Below are positions 8,011 through 15,856 of a stretch of DNA of 64,000 bases, piece by piece (within the stretch, counting starts at the first letter, position 1; each line of letters opens with the position of its first letter). The DNA lies in the IMG/VR virus record IMGVR_UViG_3300046501_000132, positions 1-64,000 of that record, one strand, 5' to 3'. The position numbers and the translations under genes are program-made. This stretch comes from a virus. The notes below the pieces were generated by a model. That model was not told where the DNA came from. It saw only the letters and a list, made by a program, of their open reading frames with translations, and searched no databases.

Positions 8011-8037
8011 ACTACTTTCCTTCGCTCCATAGAAAAA

Positions 8038-8079
8038 GGTCCATAGTAGAATTCTACTATGGACCTCGTATGAAGTAAA
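8038..8079 (-). promoter_or_regulatory. Promoter with -10 inside a 28-bp perfect palindrome
   Basis: Positions 8038-8065 are a perfect palindrome centred on GAATTC. On the minus strand TTTACT (8074-8079) is followed by 17 bp and TAGAAT (8051-8056), which lies in the palindrome. It faces the gene starting at 8010. Confidence 0.65.
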
Positions 8080-8094
8080 ATGAGTACTATGAGA

Positions 8095-9378
8095 TTAGAT
8101 CGTGACCGATTGTATCACATATGTTCCGATACTAGTCGGCTTCTTGTTATAAGAAGCAAGTGTCTCATCAAACGAATACATCGGTTCGTCGTCAACATTC
8201 TGTAGATCAACCTTGACACCGTCAATCTCACCGAACTTCGGATGAACCAAGTAGATATTCTGTGAGGCACGACCAGATAGATTCAAGGCTCGTTCCGAAT
8301 ATGCATTACTGCCAGGCAGACCTGATGACCGAGCGTATAGGTCAGAGACTTGAGCACAATGTATGTGACCCATCAACACATAGGAGACTAGTGTGCCTCG
8401 TATTGCGTATCTGGCTTTGAGCTTCTCGATTTCGGATTCAGGATTTCTAGCAATACCTTTGTGTAGATTCCCATGAACAAGTAGAATATTGTTGCCATTG
8501 ACATTTACAACTGCCTCAACCGGATTTTGAACCGGAATAAAGTTCACGCCTGCCGATCCCTTGAACAAGTAAGTCAGCATATTATGAATCACGATATCAT
8601 ACGAATCTCCCGCTAGGAAATCCGAATAGTGGATATGTTCACCAACGCGAGATTCATTACCAGTGACCGAAGCAACTGTCACGTTAAACTCGGTATTCAG
8701 ATCACGGATGATTTGCTGAATGATATCAACAGCCAAGAACACGGCGCGGCTGCGGTTAGTTGCAGCGTTCGTGATTTCATCCAAGCGACGGTCGCTATTC
8801 AGCAAGTCACCTGTTAGGAACAAGGCTACTTCCTTGACTCCGTTAGCTCTGAAGATCGGCTTGGCCTTACGGATCAACTTATGAAGACGTTTAGATGCGA
8901 TTTCGAAGTTGAACGAGTTATCAGCAATATCATCAATCAGTTCATTGAAGTGAACGTCGCTTAGTTGAACAACGCCAACCGGATTGACTCCACCCACATT
9001 ATGGGTATGTAGTGTCGTGTTGAACTTGTTGTTGACCAACACATTCTTCATTTCCTCGTGTAGAATCAGAATTGTGTTATCAACACGCGAGTGCTCGCGG
9101 AAAGACTTACGTTCCAGACGTTGAGTGTCCTGAAGACGAAAGACCTTCTTGGCCAGCTTAATGTTCTCATCGACCAATTCAGCATCATCAATGCCTTCTA
9201 CGTCATTAGAGCATTCTACGTTGGTAGGGATGCCCGAGACTTGGGCTAGGATGCGGCTGACTGTTGAACGGGATACCCCCACGGTGCGAGCGATTGCAGA
9301 CTTGCTCTCACCATTTTCTCCCATATCAACGATCTGTTGAACCTCATCCGATGATAGTTTGGTTCTTAGGTTACTCAT
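8095..9378 (-). CDS. HTH and calcineurin-like phosphoesterase fusion
   Basis: A 427-residue protein with two parts. Residues 1-50 are a helix-turn-helix of the resolvase/transposase type (SKSAIARTVGVSRSTVSRIL). A metallophosphoesterase core follows from about residue 130: LSDVHFNE, LTGDLLNSD, then TGNESRVGE, LLVHGN and MGHIHCA. The usual GNH(D/E) reads GNES here, so one metal-site His is missing from its usual place. Known: related proteins occur in large phages without a settled role. The HTH suggests it acts on DNA or is targeted to it. Confidence 0.78.
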   Translation of the reverse strand: MSNLRTKLSSDEVQQIVDMGENGESKSAIARTVGVSRSTVSRILAQVSGIPTNVECSNDVEGIDDAELVDENIKLAKKVFRLQDTQRLERKSFREHSRVDNTILILHEEMKNVLVNNKFNTTLHTHNVGGVNPVGVVQLSDVHFNELIDDIADNSFNFEIASKRLHKLIRKAKPIFRANGVKEVALFLTGDLLNSDRRLDEITNAATNRSRAVFLAVDIIQQIIRDLNTEFNVTVASVTGNESRVGEHIHYSDFLAGDSYDIVIHNMLTYLFKGSAGVNFIPVQNPVEAVVNVNGNNILLVHGNLHKGIARNPESEIEKLKARYAIRGTLVSYVLMGHIHCAQVSDLYARSSGLPGSNAYSERALNLSGRASQNIYLVHPKFGEIDGVKVDLQNVDDEPMYSFDETLASYNKKPTSIGTYVIQSVTI

Positions 9379-9931
9379 TTCGCTTCCTTTTCTTCATAGT
9401 TTCACGAATCTTCTGCTTGGTCTCTTCAGACCTCTTTTTACCACGCATTGACTCGCTGATTTTCTGTTTTGATTCAGCGGAATGAGTTGTACCCAAACGA
9501 CCCGCATGATTCGACGACATCTTCAACTTTGTTTCCTCAGAGTGCTTAAATCCTAAAGTTCCAATATGGTTCTCTCGCATCTTTGCTTTCGTCTCATCGG
9601 ACATTGGGCCAAATCGTCTATATGCACCTTGTCCGGCTTCCATATCGACATATGCCTTGTTGAGACAAAGAGGATCGTCAATGTACTCTCTGATCAATGT
9701 TTGTTCATGCGTAAAAGCATCTTCCCTAGCGGATTGACCATCGAACTCTTTAATAACCTCAGCAATGAAGTTATCAAATCCCATTTCCTTCACTACCTTA
9801 GAGGAAGAACGGTATTTATGACCAATGTCTTGATTCGCAGGTAATATATTACCCATCCGGTATCCAATATAGAATTGTCCTGTTTCTTTGTGGGTTAATC
9901 TATACACATATGGCCGCGCTTCCTCAGTCAT
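9371..9931 (-). CDS. GIY-YIG homing endonuclease with NUMOD3 repeats
   Basis: 186 residues. The N-terminus carries the GIY-YIG core (YVYRLTHKETGQFYIGY). From about residue 110 there are about four NUMOD3 DNA-binding repeats of the form HSEETKxKMxxNHxG, and a basic tail closes the protein. It is a free-standing mobile endonuclease, overlapping the HTH-phosphoesterase gene by 8 nt and adjoining the primase gene. It probably cuts phage genomes lacking it and spreads by repair. Both flanking genes look intact. Confidence 0.88.
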   Translation of the reverse strand: MTEEARPYVYRLTHKETGQFYIGYRMGNILPANQDIGHKYRSSSKVVKEMGFDNFIAEVIKEFDGQSAREDAFTHEQTLIREYIDDPLCLNKAYVDMEAGQGAYRRFGPMSDETKAKMRENHIGTLGFKHSEETKLKMSSNHAGRLGTTHSAESKQKISESMRGKKRSEETKQKIRETMKKRKRNE

Positions 9932-10957
9932 TTAACAACCCTTTAGCTTATTGAACATTAGCTTGGCTTTGAGACCTTGATAAGTGTTCTGTTTGATAAG
10001 ATTTTCTATGTCATATGTATTTAAGCCGCCATCAGTGACTGCTTCGTTGATGTCTTTAAACTCAAACTCTTTCGGGAAAAGAACCACCTTCACTCCAGAA
10101 TCAATAGCCTTCTGGATATGTCGACACACGTCTTTATTCCGATACTGGGAGTCATAGATATACACATCACCTTCGATCTTCGTCAAGTCCGCATCCGCAG
10201 ACGCTAGACAGTTTTCGATAAACATTGAATCAATCGGCCCCTCACATACCCTGACTTCCCGGCTGCGGTCCACCCTATCCATCCCAAACACTTTTTTGAC
10301 TGAGTCATTTTGTTTTACGGTGATGTAGCGCATTTTGTTAGCAGGATCCAGAGAACGACCTTGATAGCAAAGCAGTTCACCGAACTCCGTGTAGAATGGA
10401 ATGATGAGGCGGGCATCTTCAGGCATCTTCTTTGCATATTCGGCATCTTTAAATGAAGCCGTCACCGCTTGGAAGTTGTCGGTATACATCAGGTAATCAA
10501 GATACTTGTCTGGAATTTGACGTTTCTTGACGTACTGGACGCAAGGATGATCTTCTGGCAGCTCAGATAGCTTCACCGCGCCGCTCATATCAACGGTATC
10601 TAGAAGTGGCTCAACCACGCTGCTTGTCTCAGTCTTTTCTTCCTGAAACATCTGACGTGGTTCTCTACCAAACTTATCTCGGAATTTCTCTAACCGATAC
10701 TCAGCGAACAGTGTGGGATCAAATCCTTTTAGAAAGTTATGAAAGCTCATACTAAAACCACAATTTTTACATTCTACATTGTAGTTATATGTACCATACT
10801 TCATGTCCTGGTAGATATAAAAACGTGTTCGTGTTCCCTTCTTACCGTCCCCGCAATATGGACAGCGACATAGAGCGACTGTAGGACGAATCCACTTGAA
10901 TCGCTCAAGACGGCTTGATAGGTAATTCAAAAACTGCTTGTCAATCAAGCCACTCAT
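9932..10957 (-). CDS. 61: DNA primase, T4 gp61-like
   Basis: This 341-residue primase makes the RNA primers for lagging-strand DNA synthesis. Seen: an N-terminal zinc ribbon with CRCPYCGDG near residue 30 and CKNCGF near residue 62, then a TOPRIM core with VCEGPIDSMF and an acidic VYIYDSQYRN. The length matches T4 gp61 (342 residues). No helicase domain is fused, so the helicase must be elsewhere. It lies in the replication/recombination operon with gp46 and gp47. Confidence 0.88.
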   Translation of the reverse strand: MSGLIDKQFLNYLSSRLERFKWIRPTVALCRCPYCGDGKKGTRTRFYIYQDMKYGTYNYNVECKNCGFSMSFHNFLKGFDPTLFAEYRLEKFRDKFGREPRQMFQEEKTETSSVVEPLLDTVDMSGAVKLSELPEDHPCVQYVKKRQIPDKYLDYLMYTDNFQAVTASFKDAEYAKKMPEDARLIIPFYTEFGELLCYQGRSLDPANKMRYITVKQNDSVKKVFGMDRVDRSREVRVCEGPIDSMFIENCLASADADLTKIEGDVYIYDSQYRNKDVCRHIQKAIDSGVKVVLFPKEFEFKDINEAVTDGGLNTYDIENLIKQNTYQGLKAKLMFNKLKGC

Positions 10958-10963
10958 TTTACT

Positions 10964-11194
10964 TCACTCGTAGATAACAAACCACTTAAACGATTCCATA
11001 AAGGATTCTTCATCCATCTGGTTTGTGAACAACCAATGGAACCAACCATCCTTCTCAGGACCGATACTGATGATACTAAGATCAGACAACTTCTTTCTCA
11101 GAAGGTTATAGGTCGGATTCTCGGTGTTGTGTTCAGCCTTGAATAGCTGAATACACTCTCCGGGAGTCTTATATGAGATCACAATGATACTCAT
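10964..11194 (-). CDS. Hypothetical protein, 76 residues
   Basis: Begins MSIIVISYKTPGECIQLF and shares one base with the end of the gp46 gene (TAATG). The composition is mixed alpha/beta with a Trp-rich C-terminus (GWFHWLF). It sits between recombination and primase genes, but no function can be assigned. Confidence 0.65.
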   Translation of the reverse strand: MSIIVISYKTPGECIQLFKAEHNTENPTYNLLRKKLSDLSIISIGPEKDGWFHWLFTNQMDEESFMESFKWFVIYE

Positions 11195-12912
11195 TAAACC
11201 TCCACCGTCATATCGTTCTTGAGAGCGTATTTAATCGTCCGATCAAAATACTCATCGAACTCCGCTGCTCGCTGCGAGATAACTGTTAGGTTTGTCTCTT
11301 GACCGATGATCTGCCACATTTCCATGAACTCATCAACTCCAGACGCAGAAAGGTTTTCCAGAATCTCATCTAGAATCAAGACGTTGCAATCCACAGAAGC
11401 CTTATTCTTAGCGATTTCACGCCAAGCTAGAAGTACAGCAAGATCAATTCGGCGTAGCTGGCCTGTGGAGAGATTTCCTAGGGTCTGGCCTTTGCGGTCA
11501 GGGGCGAACATCGACACGTTGAACTCTGAGTCGATGTTGATCTGGACATATAGATTCAGCCGGTCTAGTATACCGTTTACTGTCTGGTTCAGATATGGAA
11601 CATACTGAGCGACGATACTGGCCTTGATCCCGTCATCCTTCAGAACCTGAAGCAACTGAAGATGTTCACTTTCCTGTCCAGACAGATCGTTGAGTTCCTT
11701 CGTCTTAGCAACAAGCGAATCACCTAGTGTGTTACATTCGCCTTGCTCCACAGCAATCATATCGTCTTCGTTGGAATCAACCAACTTAGATTCAATAGAC
11801 CGAATCGAAGACTCAACAGACGCCAGCTGCGCTTCCATCTGCATCTTGAGACCAATCACCTTCGTCGCCTCAGCGGATAGCTCACCATTACGATCCACCA
11901 CTGCCTGATGCTTTAAACGCTCATCCTCCAGTTTTCGTAGAGGCTCCACTAGCTTACCAGCTTCCGTCTCCGCAGCGTCTCTAATCGCTGATTTATGCGC
12001 TTCCTGAACCTCCTGCTTACACGTAGGACATTCATGCAGATCAGCGATCTTATCCGCAGACTTTTTGATCTCATCAACCTTATAGTTGAACCGAGAGATC
12101 ATAGTCTTGACTTTCTCAAGAGCAGGAAGCGCCTCAGGCTGTCGTTGGGAGTCGATCACTTCGATCTTCTCCATAGCCTTGTTAATCAGGCCCACCAGGC
12201 CGTTCTGCTTAGTCTTGAGTTGTTGAAGTTCATCGCCGGTTTCCGCTAGGCGTTGACGCTTCTTCTCTTGAAGAATCTCTACCGTGCGCTGACGACCAGA
12301 TAACTTAGACTCAATGATGCCGATGTCGTAGTTGACCTGTTCGATCTTCTTGCGGATTTCCTTGACTCTATCCTTCGTCCGAGTGTTCATGGACGAGATA
12401 ACAACCAAATCAAGCATCTGCTCAACGAAATCCCGACGATCTTGGGTCTTCATCTGAACGAAGGGCACAAATCGGTTCACCCCCAGAGCCACGATATTAC
12501 AGAAAGATCGTTTATCCATCCCAATCACAGTCTGGAGATATTTCTGGTGATCGCCGTTGGCCGCTTCGTTCTCAACCAGCTTACCATCTTTATAGATTTC
12601 AAAGATGGAAGGCTTATAACCACGCCGAACCAGATATGGAATGCCCAGTGCCTCAAACTCTAGTTCTGTGATACAATCCTTACCAGACTTAGAATTGACT
12701 AGACCACCGATCTTACAATCAGGGCTGTAAGGTTCTCCGAATAGTGCAAAGAACAGAGCCCAGATAGCCAGAGTGGACTTTCCGCTGCCATTGTCTGTTG
12801 AAGCAATCAACGTAGTCAACGAACCAAGGTAGTCCAGTTCTAAAGGCATATTACCTACTGAACGAAAGTTCTTGGCTCGTACCTTCTTGAAAATTACCTT
12901 ATTGCCCGCCAT
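11194..12912 (-). CDS. 46: Recombination nuclease subunit gp46, Rad50/SbcC-like ATPase
   Basis: This 572-residue SMC-type ATPase pairs with gp47 to process DNA ends for recombination-dependent replication. Seen: Walker A STDNGSGKSTLA near residue 40, long coiled coils with a zinc hook CPTC at about residues 290-300, the ABC signature LSTGQLRRIDLAV near 490, and Walker B VLILDEILENL near 520. The length fits T4 gp46 (560). It overlaps the gp47 gene by 14 nt, ensuring coupled synthesis. Confidence 0.93.
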   Translation of the reverse strand: MAGNKVIFKKVRAKNFRSVGNMPLELDYLGSLTTLIASTDNGSGKSTLAIWALFFALFGEPYSPDCKIGGLVNSKSGKDCITELEFEALGIPYLVRRGYKPSIFEIYKDGKLVENEAANGDHQKYLQTVIGMDKRSFCNIVALGVNRFVPFVQMKTQDRRDFVEQMLDLVVISSMNTRTKDRVKEIRKKIEQVNYDIGIIESKLSGRQRTVEILQEKKRQRLAETGDELQQLKTKQNGLVGLINKAMEKIEVIDSQRQPEALPALEKVKTMISRFNYKVDEIKKSADKIADLHECPTCKQEVQEAHKSAIRDAAETEAGKLVEPLRKLEDERLKHQAVVDRNGELSAEATKVIGLKMQMEAQLASVESSIRSIESKLVDSNEDDMIAVEQGECNTLGDSLVAKTKELNDLSGQESEHLQLLQVLKDDGIKASIVAQYVPYLNQTVNGILDRLNLYVQINIDSEFNVSMFAPDRKGQTLGNLSTGQLRRIDLAVLLAWREIAKNKASVDCNVLILDEILENLSASGVDEFMEMWQIIGQETNLTVISQRAAEFDEYFDRTIKYALKNDMTVEV

Positions 12913-13981
12913 TCAGCACCTCAATATAAATCTGCTTCGCTAGACTCTTCACGCTGTCCTTATTAAATTCATCACCTTGCTTGTCGATAAAGGCGTTCAT
13001 AGCAGATAGAGTGTCCAACGACAACACTTCTTCACTAATCTCAACCTTTTCGATCTCAACCAGAGTTGTATCGATGATCTTATAGTCAATCATCCCAGAC
13101 TTCGTAAGCAATTCTAGGAATTTCTTATAATGCTTCGCTTCGGGCTTTTCTTTCACCAGAATCTTAGCAATCGTTCCTCGATAGTTGATAAAGGAATTAT
13201 CATTATATTGTTCTTCTGGATCATACTCAATCACTGAGAACAACGTCATGAATTCATCATTGCGATGTAGAGCTAACTCATCTGTTTCAGTGTCCAAAGT
13301 CCAGAACCCTCGATTAGTTCCGTCTTGAACGTCACCCCAAGTGATGTGGTATGGCGTACCAACCATCGTCACGTTAAGACTTTGAGATACCGTGTGGAAG
13401 TGACCGCTGATGACTCTCTTGAATTTTCTGAAGTTCTGAGGATCAAGACCATGTTCGCAAGCAACTCCTGGGATCATCGGCATGCCCATCATCTCAAAGT
13501 GTCCGAACACATAATCGGCGTCAGATGATAGGACATCAGTCAAAAGACGTTCCTGATTATTCTTGTTCAACCAAGGAACTAGAGCAACCTTCTTTCCTTC
13601 GAAGTCAACGTATTCGACTCTGTCGGTGACGATTCTGAATTCCAAACAGCGGTCGATACTATTAACCTTCAAAAGATCCAAAGAACATATGGCGTTGGAA
13701 TCACGATAGTACATATCATGATTACCGCCGTATGCGATCCACTCTTCAATATCAAAATACTTGAGCATGTCTGGAAACTTGTTGATGATGAAGTCCATGA
13801 CATTCAACTTCATATTCTGACGAGTATCGAACATATCTCCAGTCTGGATGATCTTCGTGATTCCCAGAGCTTGAATCTTCTTCAGAGCATTCTCAAGCCA
13901 GGCAATTTGAAAGTCAAGGAAGTCCTGATTTCCACCTTTGACCCCAAAATGCATGTCGCCAATAATAGCAACTTTACTCAT
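12899..13981 (-). CDS. 47: Recombination nuclease subunit gp47, Mre11/SbcD-like
   Basis: This 360-residue metallophosphoesterase is the nuclease of the gp46-gp47 complex. All metal motifs are visible: GDMHFGVK near the start, TGDMFDTRQN, GGNHDMYYRD, GHFEMMG and SGHFHT. The length is close to T4 gp47 (339). The start forms an ATGA overlap with the small upstream gene, and the end overlaps gp46. Confidence 0.93.
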   Translation of the reverse strand: MSKVAIIGDMHFGVKGGNQDFLDFQIAWLENALKKIQALGITKIIQTGDMFDTRQNMKLNVMDFIINKFPDMLKYFDIEEWIAYGGNHDMYYRDSNAICSLDLLKVNSIDRCLEFRIVTDRVEYVDFEGKKVALVPWLNKNNQERLLTDVLSSDADYVFGHFEMMGMPMIPGVACEHGLDPQNFRKFKRVISGHFHTVSQSLNVTMVGTPYHITWGDVQDGTNRGFWTLDTETDELALHRNDEFMTLFSVIEYDPEEQYNDNSFINYRGTIAKILVKEKPEAKHYKKFLELLTKSGMIDYKIIDTTLVEIEKVEISEEVLSLDTLSAMNAFIDKQGDEFNKDSVKSLAKQIYIEVLNGGQ

Positions 13982-14139
13982 ACTAGCTTCTTCACCTCAT
14001 ACTTATGATATGGGTGTAGGACATTCAATTCACGACAAGCCTCAGTCGCTAGATCCAGATCACCAACCATCTTAGGTGGTCTCACATCCCAGTCAAGGAC
14101 CATAATCATTTGATGTTCCAAGCCTAGAACCACATACAT
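13978..14139 (-). CDS. Small hypothetical protein, 53 residues
   Basis: Fills the gap between gp55 and gp47. The ATG is at 14139 and the stop overlaps the gp47 ATG (ATGA). The sequence starts MYVVLGLEHQMIMVLDWD and ends HKYEVKKLV. The tight packing supports a real gene, possibly translated by coupling. Function unknown. Confidence 0.65.
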   Translation of the reverse strand: MYVVLGLEHQMIMVLDWDVRPPKMVGDLDLATEACRELNVLHPYHKYEVKKLV

Positions 14140-14143
14140 TTCA

Positions 14144-14866
14144 TCACTCAAATTCAATCTCCACGTCTTGATCCAAGTCTACTTCTTCGGGCACTTCTTC
14201 AGTCGAAGAACCAATATCAAACATAAAGCCATCAAAAGCAACTTTCTTCTCCTTGGGCTTACGGAAGGAGTCCAACCCATTCTTTTCTTCGTATTCGCGT
14301 GCTTTGGTGATAAAATCAGAACCAAGCACACCAACCGATAGACCGCCCTCATCACCATCCGAACCACCGGAAGCCGATTCCAAGTCTTCATCTTGGAATG
14401 CGTCCATACCACCCATCAACTCGAAGGACTTATACTTCAGATACTGCTCGCGCTTCTCAGCGTCAATACGGTGAGTGAAGGAACGCCAGATAATCATATT
14501 AATATATCCGAACGCACTAACCTTACCTTTCTTCTGTGACTTCTTCTCGGGGTTGAAGTTATGGATATACTTCACACAATGTAGAATCGCATCTGACTTC
14601 ATTTCATCAAGATACGAATAGCCTGAGAAGTTGTGGCGCTTACCAAGGGCTTCGGCCATATCAAAAATCGCTTCGCCTACCGCCTCGGGCAGCTTCGGAC
14701 GTTCCTTGCCTGCTGCAATATCAGCATCAAATACTTTCTTCCACTCAGACAAAATGCCGGTGAGGTGCTCATCATCAATGTAATGTCGAGGGGCACGAAC
14801 CACTGGCTTTTCTACTTCAACGAGAGTTAGACTCTCAACTTCATCATCTTCAATTAGTTCTGGCAT
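14144..14866 (-). CDS. 55: Late transcription sigma factor, gp55-like
   Basis: This 240-residue protein resembles T4 gp55, the sigma-family subunit that directs host RNA polymerase to late promoters. Seen: the gp55-type core with LGKRHNFSGYSYLDEMKSDA (T4 has SKRFNFSGY), then a helical region with HNFNPEKK and HRIDAEKREQYLKYK. The C-terminus is long and acidic. It is larger than T4 gp55 (185), mainly through an acidic insertion and tail. Its presence fits the CTAAATA late promoters in the virion module. Confidence 0.85.
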   Translation of the reverse strand: MPELIEDDEVESLTLVEVEKPVVRAPRHYIDDEHLTGILSEWKKVFDADIAAGKERPKLPEAVGEAIFDMAEALGKRHNFSGYSYLDEMKSDAILHCVKYIHNFNPEKKSQKKGKVSAFGYINMIIWRSFTHRIDAEKREQYLKYKSFELMGGMDAFQDEDLESASGGSDGDEGGLSVGVLGSDFITKAREYEEKNGLDSFRKPKEKKVAFDGFMFDIGSSTEEVPEEVDLDQDVEIEFE

Positions 14867-14871
14867 AACTT

Positions 14872-15363
14872 TTAAAACTTGATCACAGGAACCATCTTAA
14901 TGTCATAGGTGTCAGAAACCATCGTTCGGTTGATGTTTCTGCTACCAAGACCCGCATATTCATCAGCAAGCTCATTTCCGAAAGTACCGGCGTGACCCTT
15001 GACCCAGTTGATGGTCGCATTGCCGTGTTCATCCCAAGCGTTGAATAACGGGACTAACAGGTCAGGGTTCTTGATGCCTTCGTAATTTGAACGTTTCCAC
15101 TTGTGTCGCCAATCATTAATCGACTTGACAACATACTGGGAATCTGATCTGATTTGGATGTCCCAGTCTTTCTTATCCCGGAACATCATCATTGTGTAGA
15201 GCACGCCGTAAATTTCACCACGATTATTCGAGGACGGCGCGGGCAGGTGCCCATAGCGAATGTACTTCTTATTACCCATTAGAAAGACTGCAGACCATCC
15301 ACCAACACAATTAGGTTTCCCGTTGTCGATAGATGAACCATCAGTCCAAACATCAATCTTCAT
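14872..15363 (-). CDS. rnhA: Ribonuclease HI
   Basis: This 163-residue bacterial-type RNase HI should remove RNA primers and R-loops. The four catalytic acids are visible: D8 in WTDGSSIDNG, E in NNRGEIYGVL, D in IRSDSQYVV and D in GNELADEYAG. The length is typical of RNase HI and the fold differs from T4's FEN-type rnh. It is the first gene of the transcript from the promoter at 15393-15421, followed by gp55. Confidence 0.92.
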   Translation of the reverse strand: MKIDVWTDGSSIDNGKPNCVGGWSAVFLMGNKKYIRYGHLPAPSSNNRGEIYGVLYTMMMFRDKKDWDIQIRSDSQYVVKSINDWRHKWKRSNYEGIKNPDLLVPLFNAWDEHGNATINWVKGHAGTFGNELADEYAGLGSRNINRTMVSDTYDIKMVPVIKF

Positions 15364-15392
15364 ACTGCTCTGGTTCGTTTAACATAGGGTCT

Positions 15393-15421
15393 ATTATAGT
15401 ATGAGATATGGGGAAAGTAAA
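15393..15421 (-). promoter_or_regulatory. Sigma70-type promoter for the RNase H-gp55-gp47-gp46 operon
   Basis: On the minus strand TTTACT (15416-15421), 17 bp, TATAAT (15393-15398), about 30 nt before the RNase H start. It is divergent from the plus-strand promoter at 15474. Confidence 0.7.
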
Positions 15422-15473
15422 GTGATAGATATGTCTTTCTATGGAATGATCATAAATTATTTTATGAAAGTGG

Positions 15474-15502
15474 TTTACTTTTCGCATATAACCAGTTATA
15501 AT
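15474..15502 (+). promoter_or_regulatory. Sigma70-type promoter facing an orphan RNA
   Basis: On the plus strand TTTACT (15474-15479), 17 bp, TATAAT (15497-15502). The hexamers and spacing are the same as at the minus-strand promoters, but no plus-strand gene lies downstream before the terminator at 15807. Confidence 0.7.
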
Positions 15503-15508
15503 ATCCGC

Positions 15509-15806
15509 CTGTAGTAGAGGATTGTCTGGACGGTAAACAGACGGTGGCGGACAATCCTAACCGGGCAACCACGGATCGAATAAAGCCCAAACCCCGCAAT
15601 CTAAGCGCAATGCTTGCATAGTCCTGGGGATTCGACTGAAGACACCCTTTCAGCGTAAGAGGACATAGCTTTCATCGGGCGGTGTAGCAACCGATGAGCC
15701 TGGCCGGCTCCGCGTACTGGACGGTTAGGAAGATGAGCCACCCACTTAATTGTGGGGGCTATCTTTCGCCTATACCTCACCACCCTGGGTAAATAGAAGA
15801 AATAAG
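15509..15806 (+). ncRNA. Orphan structured RNA, about 300 nt
   Basis: Between the promoter at 15474-15502 and the terminator at 15807-15836 there is no convincing gene, but there are strong helices. These are a perfect 9-bp stem closing 15518-15562, a 7-bp stem with a 12-nt loop at about 15673-15698, and a long hairpin at about 15731-15766 pairing AGCC/CCCAC with GTGGG/GGCT. The sequence is more GC-rich than its surroundings. It is not an RNase P, 6S or convincing tmRNA. The exact ends are inferred from promoter and terminator. Confidence 0.6.
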
Positions 15807-15836
15807 AAACCCCTCAAGATTTCTCCTGAGGGGTTT
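15807..15836. terminator. Bidirectional terminator hairpin
   Basis: Arms AAACCCCTCA and TGAGGGGTTT enclose a short loop. On the minus strand a T-rich run follows, so it ends the fibre transcript from 18193. On the plus strand it follows the orphan RNA, with a weaker T-rich tail. Confidence 0.8.
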
Positions 15837-15856
15837 GATATTATAGTAGATATGTG

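Noticed and set aside
9371-9931. An intron carrying the GIY-YIG endonuclease
   Set aside because: Both neighbouring genes are complete and overlap it, so it is a free-standing gene rather than an intron.
13982-14143. Non-coding gap between gp47 and gp55
   Set aside because: A 53-residue ORF with ATGA coupling fills it.
15640-15680. Hammerhead ribozyme (CTGAAGA matches CUGANGA)
   Set aside because: The required GAAA element and the flanking stems are absent.
15509-15806. tmRNA, because of a GGGATTCGAC-like stretch
   Set aside because: There is no tRNA-like domain with acceptor, T-arm and CCA at the ends and no tag reading frame, so only the short motif matches.
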